Shown: positions 1 to 12,000 of the stretch, one piece after another
Position numbering within the stretch: position 1 is the first letter of the stretch
Layout: the number at the start of each line of letters is the position of its first letter
Translations under genes and position numbers: made by a program
Source: Helochares maculicollis
Lineage: Eukaryota > Arthropoda > Insecta > Coleoptera > Hydrophilidae
Assembly (NCBI GenBank): GCA_033557835.1
Contig: JAWQRO010000071.1
Coordinates: forward strand, 1 to 61,919
DNA: 61,919 bases
Direction: 5' to 3'
The notes under the pieces: model-generated
Databases searched by the model: none
What the model was told of the DNA's origin: nothing
The model's input: only the letters and a program-made list of their open reading frames with translations

Positions 1-480
1 TCGGTACCTAGGAATCCACCTGCAGAGTGATGGTGACCTCGACGGCGACATACGAGCACGTATCAATGAAACCTGGTTGAAATGTAAAAAAATCACCGGC
101 CTACTATGCTACCGAAAAATGGCAATTCACCTAAGATCAAAGATATATCGAACAGTCGTCCAGCCGGGGGCGCTCTATGGATCCAAATGCTGCCCGACAA
201 CTCGACTCATCGATCGCCGTCTGCACGCTATGAAAATGCGGTGGAAAATGAGTGTCTTATAACTCGACCACATTACTAACGACACTCTCCGGAGAAAGTT
301 CGGCGTCGCCCCTATAATGGAGAAAATCCGCGAGGGAAAATTGCTGTGATTCGGAGCTGTCACCAGAGCAGAACCGGAGACAGTAGTCAACGTCGCTCAA
401 AATCTTAACGTCGATGGCCGTCGGCCGACTGCCAAAAAAAACCAAAACAACGGTGACCCCGGTGTTGTGGATTAAACACC
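1..480 (+). mobile_element. LINE (non-LTR retrotransposon) reverse-transcriptase C-terminal remnant
   Basis: One frame from position 5 reads as the end of a non-LTR reverse transcriptase: a YLG start, then KITGLLCYRKM, KIYRTVVQPGALYGSKC and, after a stop, RKFGVAPIMEKIREGK. These are the familiar 'KIYRTVVRPVALYGSECW ... FGVAPI.EKMRE' blocks of insect LINE polymerase tails. In-frame stops at about 260 and 347 break it, and homology fades by 480-660. The 5' part lies outside the window. It is a dead fragment; the exact clade cannot be told from this short piece. Confidence 0.8.
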
Positions 481-660
481 AAGAAGAAGCGTATGTACGA
501 TGAAAGGCAGAGAAGAAAGACTCCATCCAGCTTTGCCGGCAGGTTATCGATGGTTTGGTCTGCAGTGTCTGTTTCGCGTTGTTGTTGTTGCAAGATGTGA
601 AATGGAGCGACATAATTGCGAGAGGGCTCAGGGCGTGACGCGAGCAACCCCTTCATACCG

Positions 661-2084
661 CAGTTACACGAAAGTATAAATTAGACATAATTTTGGTCGT
701 GCATAATCGAAGGTTAAGTGCGAAGGGTCGGGTCCGCGTTCATTTAAATTTCGCCACATAAATCCAACAAAAATCAAAGAAGTGACACGGCGAGAGAGAC
801 AATCAAAGAAGTCGTTCGTAAAATTATAAAGTCAGAAGGGACTGCTCAGAATATTTTTTCACTTTAATCCTATTGTATTGTATTGTAATGTATATGGGTT
901 GTAATCATGCGACGGTAAGCTATAAATTTCTTCGGACGTTTTTCTTCTGAATTATTCGCAAGCCGAGTTGTGCGCCGCGGAGGCCGTTCGGCAATTTTGT
1001 TACATTTTTTATGGGGGTTCTCACGGTTCCGTCGTGGGTGTCGCCTTCGCCTTTCGGCGTTCGTTCTACTCTCCGGTTTTCTAAAGGAAGCTCCTATTTT
1101 TAACGCGTTCTCCACCCGGGGTGTACTATTCAATGCAGAGCACAGAATGTGGAATGTAAAGTGCAGAATGCAGAATGACATAAGTTAACGGCGATATCCG
1201 TAGAAGAGGAAGCGAGGCCGGGGTCACGTGCCTATCTTTCTTCTCGGGTTAGACGCGTGGTTCGCTCGTCGGCACGTCGCGCCGCGGCGGCATTGTGAAG
1301 GTGACCCGGTCCGGTCTATGTTATGTTCTCGATTTATTTCCACCGCGACTGGACTGGAGCACAGCTTTCTTCTCGCCCATGTTCTATGATCGTCTAGCGG
1401 ACCAGTCTAAATGCTCTACTCTGCCGAGAAAGAAATGCGAACCGTGCATTGCGCTGCCTTGCCTTGCCTTGACTTGACTTGGCTTCAAGTCCCGCGAGCT
1501 GGTATCGCTGCCTCTGACTTTGCCGTTGCCGCTACCGTTGCCGCTACCGCTGTCGCCGTCGCCGTCGCCGTCGCTGCTACACCGCTGCCTTGCCGCACTA
1601 CCTACGTCCACGACTATGTGATAAATCTAGCACACTTGTTGGACACGTGCTGGCTGTTAATATTTTATCAGTCGCGCCCAAATATTTTGCGTCAAAAAAC
1701 AACTGACTGCATAAAACGATTTGGTCGACCGAAGCTTGATAAACACAAACGAAAATTAAATTGTTGGGAGTGGTCTCCACCGGACATTTTCACATGCACG
1801 CGGAGGCCGCAAACGATTTGCCAAACCAACTTTAAGACCGTTCGCCAAATAAATTTGTCGCTTAGTTACGATTTTTTTCAAATAAACTCCTGCCGCTCGT
1901 TTGAAAACACTTAAAAGACGTCCTGTATGAAATTTAATCGTTGGCCTCAGTCGCCAAGTATGCAAAAAACAAGAGAAAGTTTGATTCCTAACTTCCAACA
2001 AATATATAGAGCTAATTCGTACATCAAAGTATGCCCCTATATTGTCTACACGCTTTTGGCGCCTCTTTACCCGCACGGTTTTGA
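661..2084. other. Unassigned stretch upstream of grh with a short low-complexity run
   Basis: I see no recognisable gene here. Positions about 1455-1590 are low complexity, with TTGCC/TTGAC runs and GCCGTTGCCGCTACC-type hexamers turning into GCCGTC triplets. Long open frames across it are made by this composition. The region could hold an untranslated 5' exon of grh, but nothing supports one. Confidence 0.4.
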
Positions 2085-2350
2085 TTTTGTTTCAAGTAAA
2101 CTACACTTTAAAATCGAGCTACCCGATTGAAATTTCGTGCACGCCTTAAATATCACACTAAACTGACAGATACAAAATTTCATTGCGATCGGAGCACCGG
2201 AAGTGCAATTTTTAAACCTTAAAATTCCATACTTAGCAGGCTTGGGAATAAAATCAATTACAAGCATTTGACGACGCTGTCATATATATTAAAAAATTCT
2301 TCACAACAAGTGGCTCCGTGTAAACCGGGAGGGGAACTTTACTTGCCTAA
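2085..2350 (+). repeat. Fragment of the window's main interspersed repeat family
   Basis: This piece matches the second half of the core module seen at 2745-4440: the TTGAAATTTCGTGCAC block, a CTGACAGATACAAA block, GATCGGAGCACCGGAAGTGC, then CCGTGTAAACCGGGAGG. It lacks both ends of the element. Positions 2360-2740 after it show nothing recognisable beyond a short TCGCTTCGCTCGG run near 2610. Confidence 0.75.
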
Positions 2351-2744
2351 TGTGGATTTTGTCCACATGAACTTGATTGGTGGAAGCGCGCCGAGGCTCC
2401 TGTCGCGAACAGAAACAGCTCGCTGCAGCTCAATAGGCGGATCATATTTTGTTTACATATAATACAAATATATTACGTACTATTAAATGAAACATCAAGC
2501 GCCCCCCCTCCCCCGCTTCTATAACAAGTTTTATACCTGCATTCACCAAGACGACAGTTGACTCGTCAATTAAACGGGTTTCCAGTCAAAATCGTCTTGA
2601 CTGTGCCTCGCTTCGCTCGGCGCAGCTGACGAAAAGCGAAGCTTTACCCCGCCCTTTGCAAACCTCAGGGTCCCTCGGAATGCCGAAAGAAATCGCTGGA
2701 TATTGAAATAAAAATCATATAATAACAAATGTTTCTTCGTTTTT

Positions 2745-4765
2745 ACAATTCATGCTATAGTATACTAAAAAGAAGTTTCGAGTGCCCATAAATCCATTTT
2801 GACCATTTTCGGCATGTCTGTGCGTGTGAATGTGTGTCTAAACACGATAGTGGTCAGACCGTTTGAGGTGGAGCGTTGACATTTTGTATACGGTCGTTAT
2901 CGCGAAAACTTAGATTTGTATCAACTTTTGAGGCTTGTAGAATCACCGAAAGTGCCCGCTTACCTACACCGTTTAAAAAATTTTTCAAGTGAAGTAGTCG
3001 TTAAAATTAAGCTATCGGATTGAAATTTCATGCACTTCTTAAATATCACAAAAAACTGACAGATACAAATTTTCAAAGTGATCAGAGCACCGGAAGTGCT
3101 CTTTTTATAATTTTAAAAATTCCAATTTTAGTAGGTCTTGGAATAAAAAATTTTACAAAACTGTTACAAAAATGCTTAACGGGGAAAATAAAGCGATAAC
3201 AAACAGTTCCGTGTAAATTTGAAAACCGGAAGTGGGACTTTATTGTCAAAGTTCATTTTTGCCTTCCAGTATTACTATACGAATATTGGGAAAATGAAAA
3301 AATTCGACCTCAAGATTTGGACGGATATCCACGTTTTGAGTGCCCCTGAATACATTTTGACCATTTTTGGTATGTTTTGTGTGTGTGTGCGCGCGCCTGT
3401 CTTTGTGTGTGTCTGTATGTCTGTCTGTATGTGTGTATGTAAACACGATAGCGGTCAGACCGGTTGAGGTGGAGCGATGAAAGTTGGCATACGGCTATTA
3501 TCCCAAAAGTTTAGATCCCTATCAAATTTTGAGGCATGTAAGACCACCGGAAGTATCCGTTTACCTACAGAGTTAAGAAATTTTTTCAGCTAAAGTAGTC
3601 TTTAAAATTAAGCTACCGGATTGAAATTTCGTGCACACCTTAGATATCACGAAAAACTGACAGATACAAATTTTCAACATGATCGGAACACCGGAAGTGC
3701 CATTTTTATAATTTTGAAAATTCCAAATCTTAGTAGGCCTTGGAATAAAAAATTTTGCAAAACTGTTACAAAAATGCTTAATGTGGAAAATATAGCGGTA
3801 ACAAATAGTTCCGTGTAAATTTGAAGGCCAGAAGTGGGACTTTACCGTTATAAATTTTATTTTTTATCCCCGTATTACTATACGAAGTATAGTAAAGGGA
3901 AGGAATTGGGATTATGAAAAAATGCGACCTCGAGATTTTGACGGATCTCCACGTTTTGAGTGCCCCTAGGTGCATTTTGACCATTTTTGGCATCCTGTGT
4001 CTGTCTGTATGAGTAGCGGTCAGACCGTTTGAGCTGGAGCGATGAAATTACGCATACGGCTATTATGACAAAAGTTTAGATCCCAACAAATTTTGAGGCA
4101 TCTAGGACTACCGGAAGTATCAGTTTACCTACCCAGTTTAGAAATTTTTTCAAGTAAACTAGTCTTTCAAATGATGCTATCGGAATGAAATTTCGCACAC
4201 ATCTTAAAAATTGCAAAAAAGTGACAGACACAAAGTTTCAACATGATCGGAGCGCCGGAAGTGCTATTTTTATAATTTTGAAAATTCCAATTTTAGTAGG
4301 CCTTGGAATTAAAATCTAACAAAAATGTTACAAAAATGCTAAGCGTGGAAAATATAGCAATAACAAATAGTTCCGCGTAAATTTGAAAACCGGAAGTGGG
4401 ACTTTACCGTCATAAATTTCATTTTTTAGCTATGAATTCTAAAAGTGGACCCTTCCTTTAGTTCACATTTTAAAATTCAAGCTTTCGTCAAGGGTATTTA
4501 CAAGCGTTCCATATTGCAGACTAGTTAAGAGTTTTTAAACGCAAAGTTTTGTACAGTACATAAAGAAATATTAAAAATATTCCGGTGTACTGAAACAGAA
4601 TTGAATATTCTTTACGAATGTAATAATGTGTTGAATATAGACACTAAAGTATATGTTAATTATGAATATTAAAACTGTTGCTTTTAGTTTTGAAGCGCAT
4701 TTTATGTCGTACACATATTTATACGGGAATGTCGAGTGGCGACACTCCAGATTATTTATAGAATA
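2745..4765 (+). repeat. Modular TIR-like repeat: three tandem cores plus 3' module
   Basis: Three head-to-tail copies of a 560-600-bp core are visible. The landmark CACGATAGCGGTCAGACCG recurs near 2845, 3446 and (shortened) 4012. Each core ends in CCGGAAGTGGGACTTTACCGT or a close variant. The third core opens with the perfect palindrome TACTATACGAAGTATAGTA (3876-3894). A ~320-bp 3' module follows from 4430 and ends near 4765 in ATACGGGAATGTCGAGTGG, whose first part is the reverse complement of the ACATTCCCGTAT seen at the left end of other copies. No transposase is encoded, so it would be non-autonomous. Confidence 0.8.
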
Positions 4766-6026
4766 TTACATATTTTCATGTAGAAATATTAAGAGCCTCG
4801 GGTTTTCCCGAAATAATCACTCAGCGTGCTGAGCTTTGCATCTTTAGAAGAATCTATGTGATATTTTTTTCATAGCCTCGCTTCGTTTGGCAAGTCTAAG
4901 ACAAAAACGTTCATTCCTCGATCAATAGTCTTACATTCAGGGACGTTGTGCCTCTGAGGAAAGCAGAGGCTTCTAGAATGCTATATTTTGTACCCTAAAC
5001 TTGCATCTTAAGCTGTTTACTTATCTGAAAGAAAAGTTGCAACTTCAAATTAACGTGGAAATGAGAAACGGGAGACCCCTGATACAGCAGAGTTCGCTTA
5101 AATTAAGCAGAAATTTACCCGAGAATGCATCATTTGCGGCCGTCTTCCATCCACCATCATTTGAAAGTCGCAACTCCTCTGCTTCACTATTAGTAAGTTG
5201 ATGCAATCGTTGCTTCAGCAGCAGACGATCAATACCAGGCTTCAAACTGAGGCGTTTTGATGCATGATAATAGAAAGAAATATCGTTGTGTTATGCCTTG
5301 TTTAAAACGAACATTTTAAATTGAGGAAAATAAGTTTGTTTTGCATCGTTCGGTTTAAATGCAAGACATTGGACTTTATATGTAACGACATTTTTAAATG
5401 CACCTTGAAGTGCTGCATTAAAATATGTATTAAAAAAGCGTTAAAAGATACATTAACGTTTGATTAGAATTAAAAGGACGTGCGAAACATTAAAGTGTCA
5501 ATCCCAACCCTCGAAGTATCAACCGGTCGATTCGAGTCGTGGCCGTAATGATTTTCCGGGCCGTGCCGGCCGATCGGCCACATCCTCCGAGCTTGCAGAT
5601 CTCAATGGTCCCTGCAACCCATGAATGGAATTTTTCGAACCATAAATTCCAATCAAGGAAAAATCCTCCGATTTGCATACTCGTCCCATTAAATCTGCGT
5701 AAAAATAATAGCTCTAAATCATAAAATATTATTTTTCAAATTAATTACCGCCATTAAAATCTGCGTACGTCCACGTCCTCGACTCGAAACTGAAAAAAGT
5801 GTCACCTGCTCGACATAAAATTGAATAAATTTCCATAAATCTAAACATTGTTGTCGGACGAGTTATTGCAATCCAATTTAGTCGGTCTGCAATGCAATGC
5901 ACGGATCGAAACGCGTAAGAAAGTTACGCATCGCGAATCTAGCTCCCGCTTTACCCACCCAAGCCTGCCTTGCAGTATGTAGCGAGTTGCGTACTTCTGT
6001 TCTAGCGTAATCTACTGTTGTTTCAG
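4766..6026. other. Unassigned stretch before the first visible grh exon
   Basis: I recognise no gene or mobile element here. A 66-codon open frame lies on the minus strand at 5045-5245; its composition is protein-like, but I cannot place it in a family and no splice context confirms it. The last bases (TTGTTTCAG, ending 6026) form a good splice acceptor for the first visible grh exon. Confidence 0.4.
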
Positions 6027-9000
6027 GGCAAGTTCACAAGCCAGCGGCATCCTGACGTCTCAACTGAAAGCGGCCAACGGATTGGTCGGAGGGGCGGGGC
6101 TCGAGCTGGCTCCTCCTCTGACCGGCGCGGGACAGCTGAGTTCGCAGGACATCCAAGGATTATTCATAAATCAACACATCGGGTACGCGCAACCGGGGCC
6201 CACTCAAAATTTGCAGATAGTGAAAAGAGAACCCGAGGACCTCAGCCACCACCGGAAATTGGATTCCAGCTCGCCCGGCCTGGACGGCAGCTCGATCATA
6301 GTCAGCAAGCAATCTCGCCACAAGGTGATTACTCAACTCATCAACCCCATTCAGTGTTCAGTGAATTGTTCAGATCGATTCGAAATTTTAAATCCAGTGG
6401 GCTTTCCGATTTGTGCTCCCTGTTGCAATCCCCCGCCCCCTATTTATTTAGTTAGTGTTTGTAGTGCTGTTGAGTGGTTGTGATCTCCGATCGAAATTTA
6501 TATTCTGGAATGAAACCAAGTATCAGAGACATTCCAGACCGCCTCCGTTCATTACGCAGGTTTGTTCAAAATAATTCACGATTGTGGCAATTTTCTTCGG
6601 TGGTGTTTCGAAATGCTTTCGGATGACACGGTGGAGATTTGAAATCTCGACCGGGGCGCCAGGCTTAGTTTTTGTTGTAGAAATTACCGATGGGACAACA
6701 AAACCGAGCCTCGCGGCGATGCCGTCCAAATTTTTAGGCTTCATTTTCCAAAACTGGCGATCTTTTCAAAAATGACGATCTTTTCAAATTTGTGGCTTCT
6801 AAGTTGCGGGCTGTGGATAAATTACGGGGTGTTAACAATACGCGAGGTTCTAAAAATGAGTTTCTAAAAAATGGCGAGTTTTCAAGAATCGGGCGGGCTT
6901 AATGGGTCTCCTGGTGGCGGTTAAACTGGCAGAAAATTTCATTTGGGTCGGCCGAATTTCAAGGGGATTTCATTGCTGGGATGTCGGATTTTAAAAACCC
7001 ATCTTTGGGGAATTTCAACTCTGTTAGAGGAACGTTCGGCGAAGAGTCAGCGTCTTTCCCATTGGTTTCACATGGGAAAACCCAGCTAGGAGATCAATTT
7101 TCTGGCCAAGCAATTTAAACCAAAACAGACCCAGCTGTTGGCATTTACATGGTACTCTTAAATATGCATTTTTTCACATCGCATTGCCATACCTTGGTAT
7201 CTGACTACAAGTCCGCGACCTTGCATACAAATGGCAAGAATGTGGCAAATTCTTTGTGTTTGTTCGGAAGCGCCAACTTTAACACGTTCCATGGGCAATT
7301 TACTAACGATTCGTTATTGTTTGACTGCCGGGAATTAGAGCGGCGCAACGATTTTTGGCAAAACTGAATTTCAAGGAGTCGCGTTTTCCTTTTGGTGCTG
7401 CACAAACCCAACGATACCGTAGATACTTTGACAAAACGTACCATCTCAAGACCATTGATTGGCGAGGCGCGTTGAAAAAATGCATTTTGTTTCACGGATT
7501 ATGTTGAAGCTCTAAAACGTTAAATACTGAAACCTGTTGAAGCCGGAAGGTGTTGAAGCTGGAAAATGTTTAAGCTGGAAGATGTTGAAACTGGAATATG
7601 TTGAGGCCAAAAGATCTTGAGTCTCAAAGATCTTCAGCCCGAAAGATGTCGGGCCTCAAAGATCTTGAGCCCAAAAGATCTCCAGACTGAAAGATCTTGA
7701 CGCCGAAAGATTTCAAGGCTGAAAGATCTCAAGGCTAAAAGATCTTGAGGCCGAAAGATCTCTGGCCTGAACGATCTTGAGGCCGATGGATCTCAAGCCT
7801 GAAAATCTTGAGGTTAAAAGATCTCAAGCCTGAAAGATCTTGAGGCCGAAAGATCTCAAGCCTGAGAGATCTTGCGGCAGAAAGATCTCAAGGCTAAAAG
7901 ATCTTGAGGCTGAAAGATCTCTGGACTGAAAGATCTTGAGGCCGAAAAATCTTAACCCTGAAAGACCTTGAGGCCGAAAGATCTCAAGTCTGAAAGATCT
8001 TGAGGCCGAAAGATCTCAAGCTAGAAAGATCTCAAACCTGAAAGATCTTGAGGCTGAAAGATCTTGAGCCCGAAAGATGTTGTCATGCCTTTATTTCCAC
8101 TGGAATGACGTATAGTGGAGTGAAAACCGCTTATTTAGAGCTACTATATTATTATGTTTTGGTTTAAATTGCATAGGCACAAAAGAAGTTGACTAAATTG
8201 ACCCCAATTCCTCCCGAAATGAGCGCGGACTAATTTTGGAATGTGTCAAAGACAGATCGCGGATTGCTTATCTAATTACTGATTGAAACGCCGATTTTAT
8301 GTATGATCGCCCATTTAAGCGCCGCGCGCATATCTAACCGCCGATCGAAGCGCCGATTGCATATCTCATCGTTGATCGAGGCGCCCATTGCATATCCAAT
8401 TGCTCATTTAAGCGCTGCTTGCATATCATATTGTTAAATCGATGATTTAACTGCCGATCACGAATTGAAAGTCGGGGTAATTCGATAATCGCTGTTCGAC
8501 CGTTGGTCAAAAACCGATTCAGCTTCACCAAGCCAAAATTTGATACACCAGTTTTCCTCTAAACAGCCAATGAACCAATTTGAAGCCTCGTTTCAGTTTT
8601 AAATCGTCGATTCTATTTTAAAACCTAGATTTAATTTTAAAGCCTCGATTTAATTTTAAAACATCGACTTAATTATCAAACCGCAATTCAATATTAAAAT
8701 TTCACTTCAACTTTTAAATCGTCGATTCCATTTTAAAACCTCGATTTAATTTTAAAACCTCGATTGAATTTTAAAACATCGACTTATTTATCAAAACTCG
8801 ACTCAATATTAAAATCATGCTTCAAATTTTTAATCGTCGATTCTATTTTAAAACCTAGATTCGATCGTAAAACATCGATTTAATTTTAAAACATCGACTT
8901 AATTATCAAACCGCGATTCAATATTAAAACTTCACTTCAAATTTTAAAACCTCGATTCTATTTTAAATCGTCGATTCTATTTTAAATTGTCGATTCTATT

Positions 9001-12000
9001 TTAAAACCTAGATTCGATAGTAAAACATTGATTTAATTTTAAAACATCGACTTAATTATCAAACCGCGATTCAATAGTAAAATTTCGCCTCAGCTTTTAA
9101 ATCGTCGATTCAATTTTAAAACCTCGATTTAATTTTAAAACATTGATTCAACTCTAAAATATCGATTGAATTTTAAAACATCGACTTAATTATCAAACCG
9201 CGATTCAATATTAAAATCTCGCCTCCATTTTTAAATCGTCGATTCCATTTTAAATCGTCGATTCTATTTTAAATTGTCGATTCTATTTTAAAACCTAGAT
9301 TCGATAGTAAAACATTGATTTAATTTTAAAACATCGACTTAATATCAAACCGCGATTCAATAGTAAAATTTCGCCTCAACTTTTAAATCGTAGATTCTTT
9401 TTTAAAACCTCGATTGAATTTTAAAATCTCGATTCAATTTTAAAACATCGATTCAAATCTTAAAACATCGATTCAACTTTAAAATATCGTTTGAATTTTA
9501 ATACATCGACTTAATTGCCAAACCGCGATTCAATATTAAAATCTCGCTTCAACTTTAAAATCGTCAATTCTATTTTAAAACCTCGATTCAATTTTAAAAC
9601 ATCGATTCAACTTTAAAATATCGATTGAATTTTAAAACATCGACTTAATTATCAAACCGCGATTCAAAATTAAAATCACGCTTCAACTTTTTAATCGTCG
9701 ATTCTAATTTAAAACCTAGATTCGATCGTAAAACATCGATTTAATTTTAAAACATCGACTTAATTATCAAACCGCGATTCAATATTAAAACCTCGCCTCA
9801 ACTTTTAAATCATCGATTCAACTTTAAAATATCGACTGAATTTTAAAACATCGACTTAATTATCAAACCACGATTCGATATTAAAATCTCGCCTCGACTT
9901 TTAAATCGTCGATTCTTTTTTAAAACCTCGATTGAATTTTAAAACATCAATTAAAATATTAAAACATTGATTCAACTTTGAAATATCGATAGAATTTTAA
10001 AACATCGACTTAATTACCAAATCGCGATTCAATATTAAAACCTCGCTTTAATTTTTAAAACGTCGATTCTAATTTAAAACCTCGATTCAATTTTAAAATA
10101 TCTCTTCAACTTTAAAACCTCGATTCAATTTAAAGCATCGATTGTATTTTAAAACCTCGATTCTATTTTAAAACATCGATTCAACTTTGAAAAATCGATA
10201 TAATTTAAAAACATCAACTTAATTCCCAAACTGCGATTCAATATTAAAACCTCGCTTCAATTTTAAATTATCGATTCTATTTTAAAACCTCGATTCAGTT
10301 TTAAAACATCGACTCAACTTTAAAATATCGATTGAATTTTAAAACATCGACTTAATTATCAAACCGCGATTCAATAGTAAAATTTCGCCTCAACTTTTAA
10401 ATCGTAGGTTCTATTTTAAAACCTCGATCCAATTTTAAAACTTTGATTCTATTTTAAAACATCGATTTAACTTTAAAATATGGATTGAATTTTAAAACAT
10501 CGACTTAATCACCAAACCGCGATTCAATATTAAAACCTTGCTTCAACTTTTAAGCCTCCAGGCAACTGTCAAAAACCGGTTGCGCACTTCCAATGATTGT
10601 CCAAATTTTAGCCGATTAAGCCATTGGAAGGCAGACGCGATTGAATGTTATCAAAGTCGGTCCTTAGTCAAATAATCCCATAAACGAATTGTCCATCAGA
10701 CATTCATAACCGCGCGATCGTCTTTGCGTCGTCTATTTGGCGATTCTGAAGTTCTATTAAAACTTTGGAAAGATTGGATGGACGATTCCCAAAGATTATC
10801 CAACAATTGAAGCGCAAAGTAGATGGTTAAATATTGGACACTTGAGCGTCGATTTGATACTTGAGGATCGATTTGACATTTGAGTGTCGATTTGACATTT
10901 GAACGTCAACTTGACATTAGATGGTCGCTTTGATATTTGAAAGTCGATTTGACAGTTGAGCGCCGATTTGACATTTGGATCCCCGATTTAGCATTCGAAT
11001 CGGCAATTCGACATTTTTGGGGCGTTAGAAATGATCTGATGACCATTGGCGAATCATTTCTGAACAGAAAATCCTTGTTCAATTGAAGACCATGAACGCG
11101 GGAAGAAACACCCATCGAAAATTGCCCGACGTGAGAGTACCACGAGAGTGTAGTAGAAAGTATAGTAGTAGCCATTCCTTGCTTGATTCGTTGTTGTTGT
11201 TACTGTTGTTGTTGCATTACCTCTTGGCCTCTTGGTCTGTTGGTTTGTTTGTTTAGTACAGAAGTACAGAACGGGTTTTTGGTGGTTGGTTATAGGTAGT
11301 GGTGGTGTCGTCTGCGGCGAGTGGACAGCCCGGAGACCTAGTGGTGGACGTAAACTCGATAAAGGACGAAAGCCACAGAGGGTTGAACTCCCCCCAACAC
11401 GGATCTCGGTCCATTAACGGTACTCCGACTTCGACTCACAGCAGCCTCTTGGCGGAAGGCCCCGGACCCAACACGGGGCCCATCGAGTTTATCTCCTCGG
11501 ATGGCATCAAACCAGAAACGATGTACACCACGCACATATTTTCCTCTATGGGCAACGGCGGAGGTCACGGAAGCGGAAGTGGGACGCCTTCGCCCATCCC
11601 CTACGGGGACCACGTGACACAGTTTAGTACGCAAACGAGCATAGGGGGAGGATACGGAGGAACGGCCGCCGCCAACGTAAGGCCGGCGAGCTCTGGAGGC
11701 TCTTTCCCCGTTGGAGATTCGTACTATCGCGAATATTTCACGACCGTGGCGTCCGGAGCCGGCACTCCGGAACCCACCTACAGTAGCCAACTTCGACAAA
11801 GCCAACTTGGATACGGCGACGAGGCGACTTCAAGCGGAGCCTCGAACGCCGGCTTTGTCGAAAGGTACGTACGGCAATCAAGCGCGTACCATGCAAAAAG
11901 TGTCATCGCCGCTGCCACTGCCGCTGGCCTCACCGTCGACCTCCCTAGCCCAGACAGCGGCATCGGTGCTGATGCCATCACTCCCCGCGACCAGAACACT

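Noticed and set aside
1411..1914. 167-codon open frame near the left end
   Set aside because: The open stretch is driven by GCCGTC/GCTACC low-complexity sequence; no domain is recognisable and the second half is AT-rich noise.
3876..3894. Resemblance of the palindrome TACTATACGAAGTATAGTA to a loxP arm (TATACGAAGT)
   Set aside because: Only one ten-base stretch agrees, the spacer and arm lengths differ from loxP, and the word is part of a dispersed insect repeat.
8575..10545. Regular short repeats suggesting a CRISPR array
   Set aside because: Units are directly tandem with graded variants and no unique spacers, and the setting is a eukaryotic intron; this is a minisatellite.
11338..11805. 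155-codon open frame antisense to the grh exon
   Set aside because: It mirrors a GC-rich coding exon on the other strand and shows no family resemblance.
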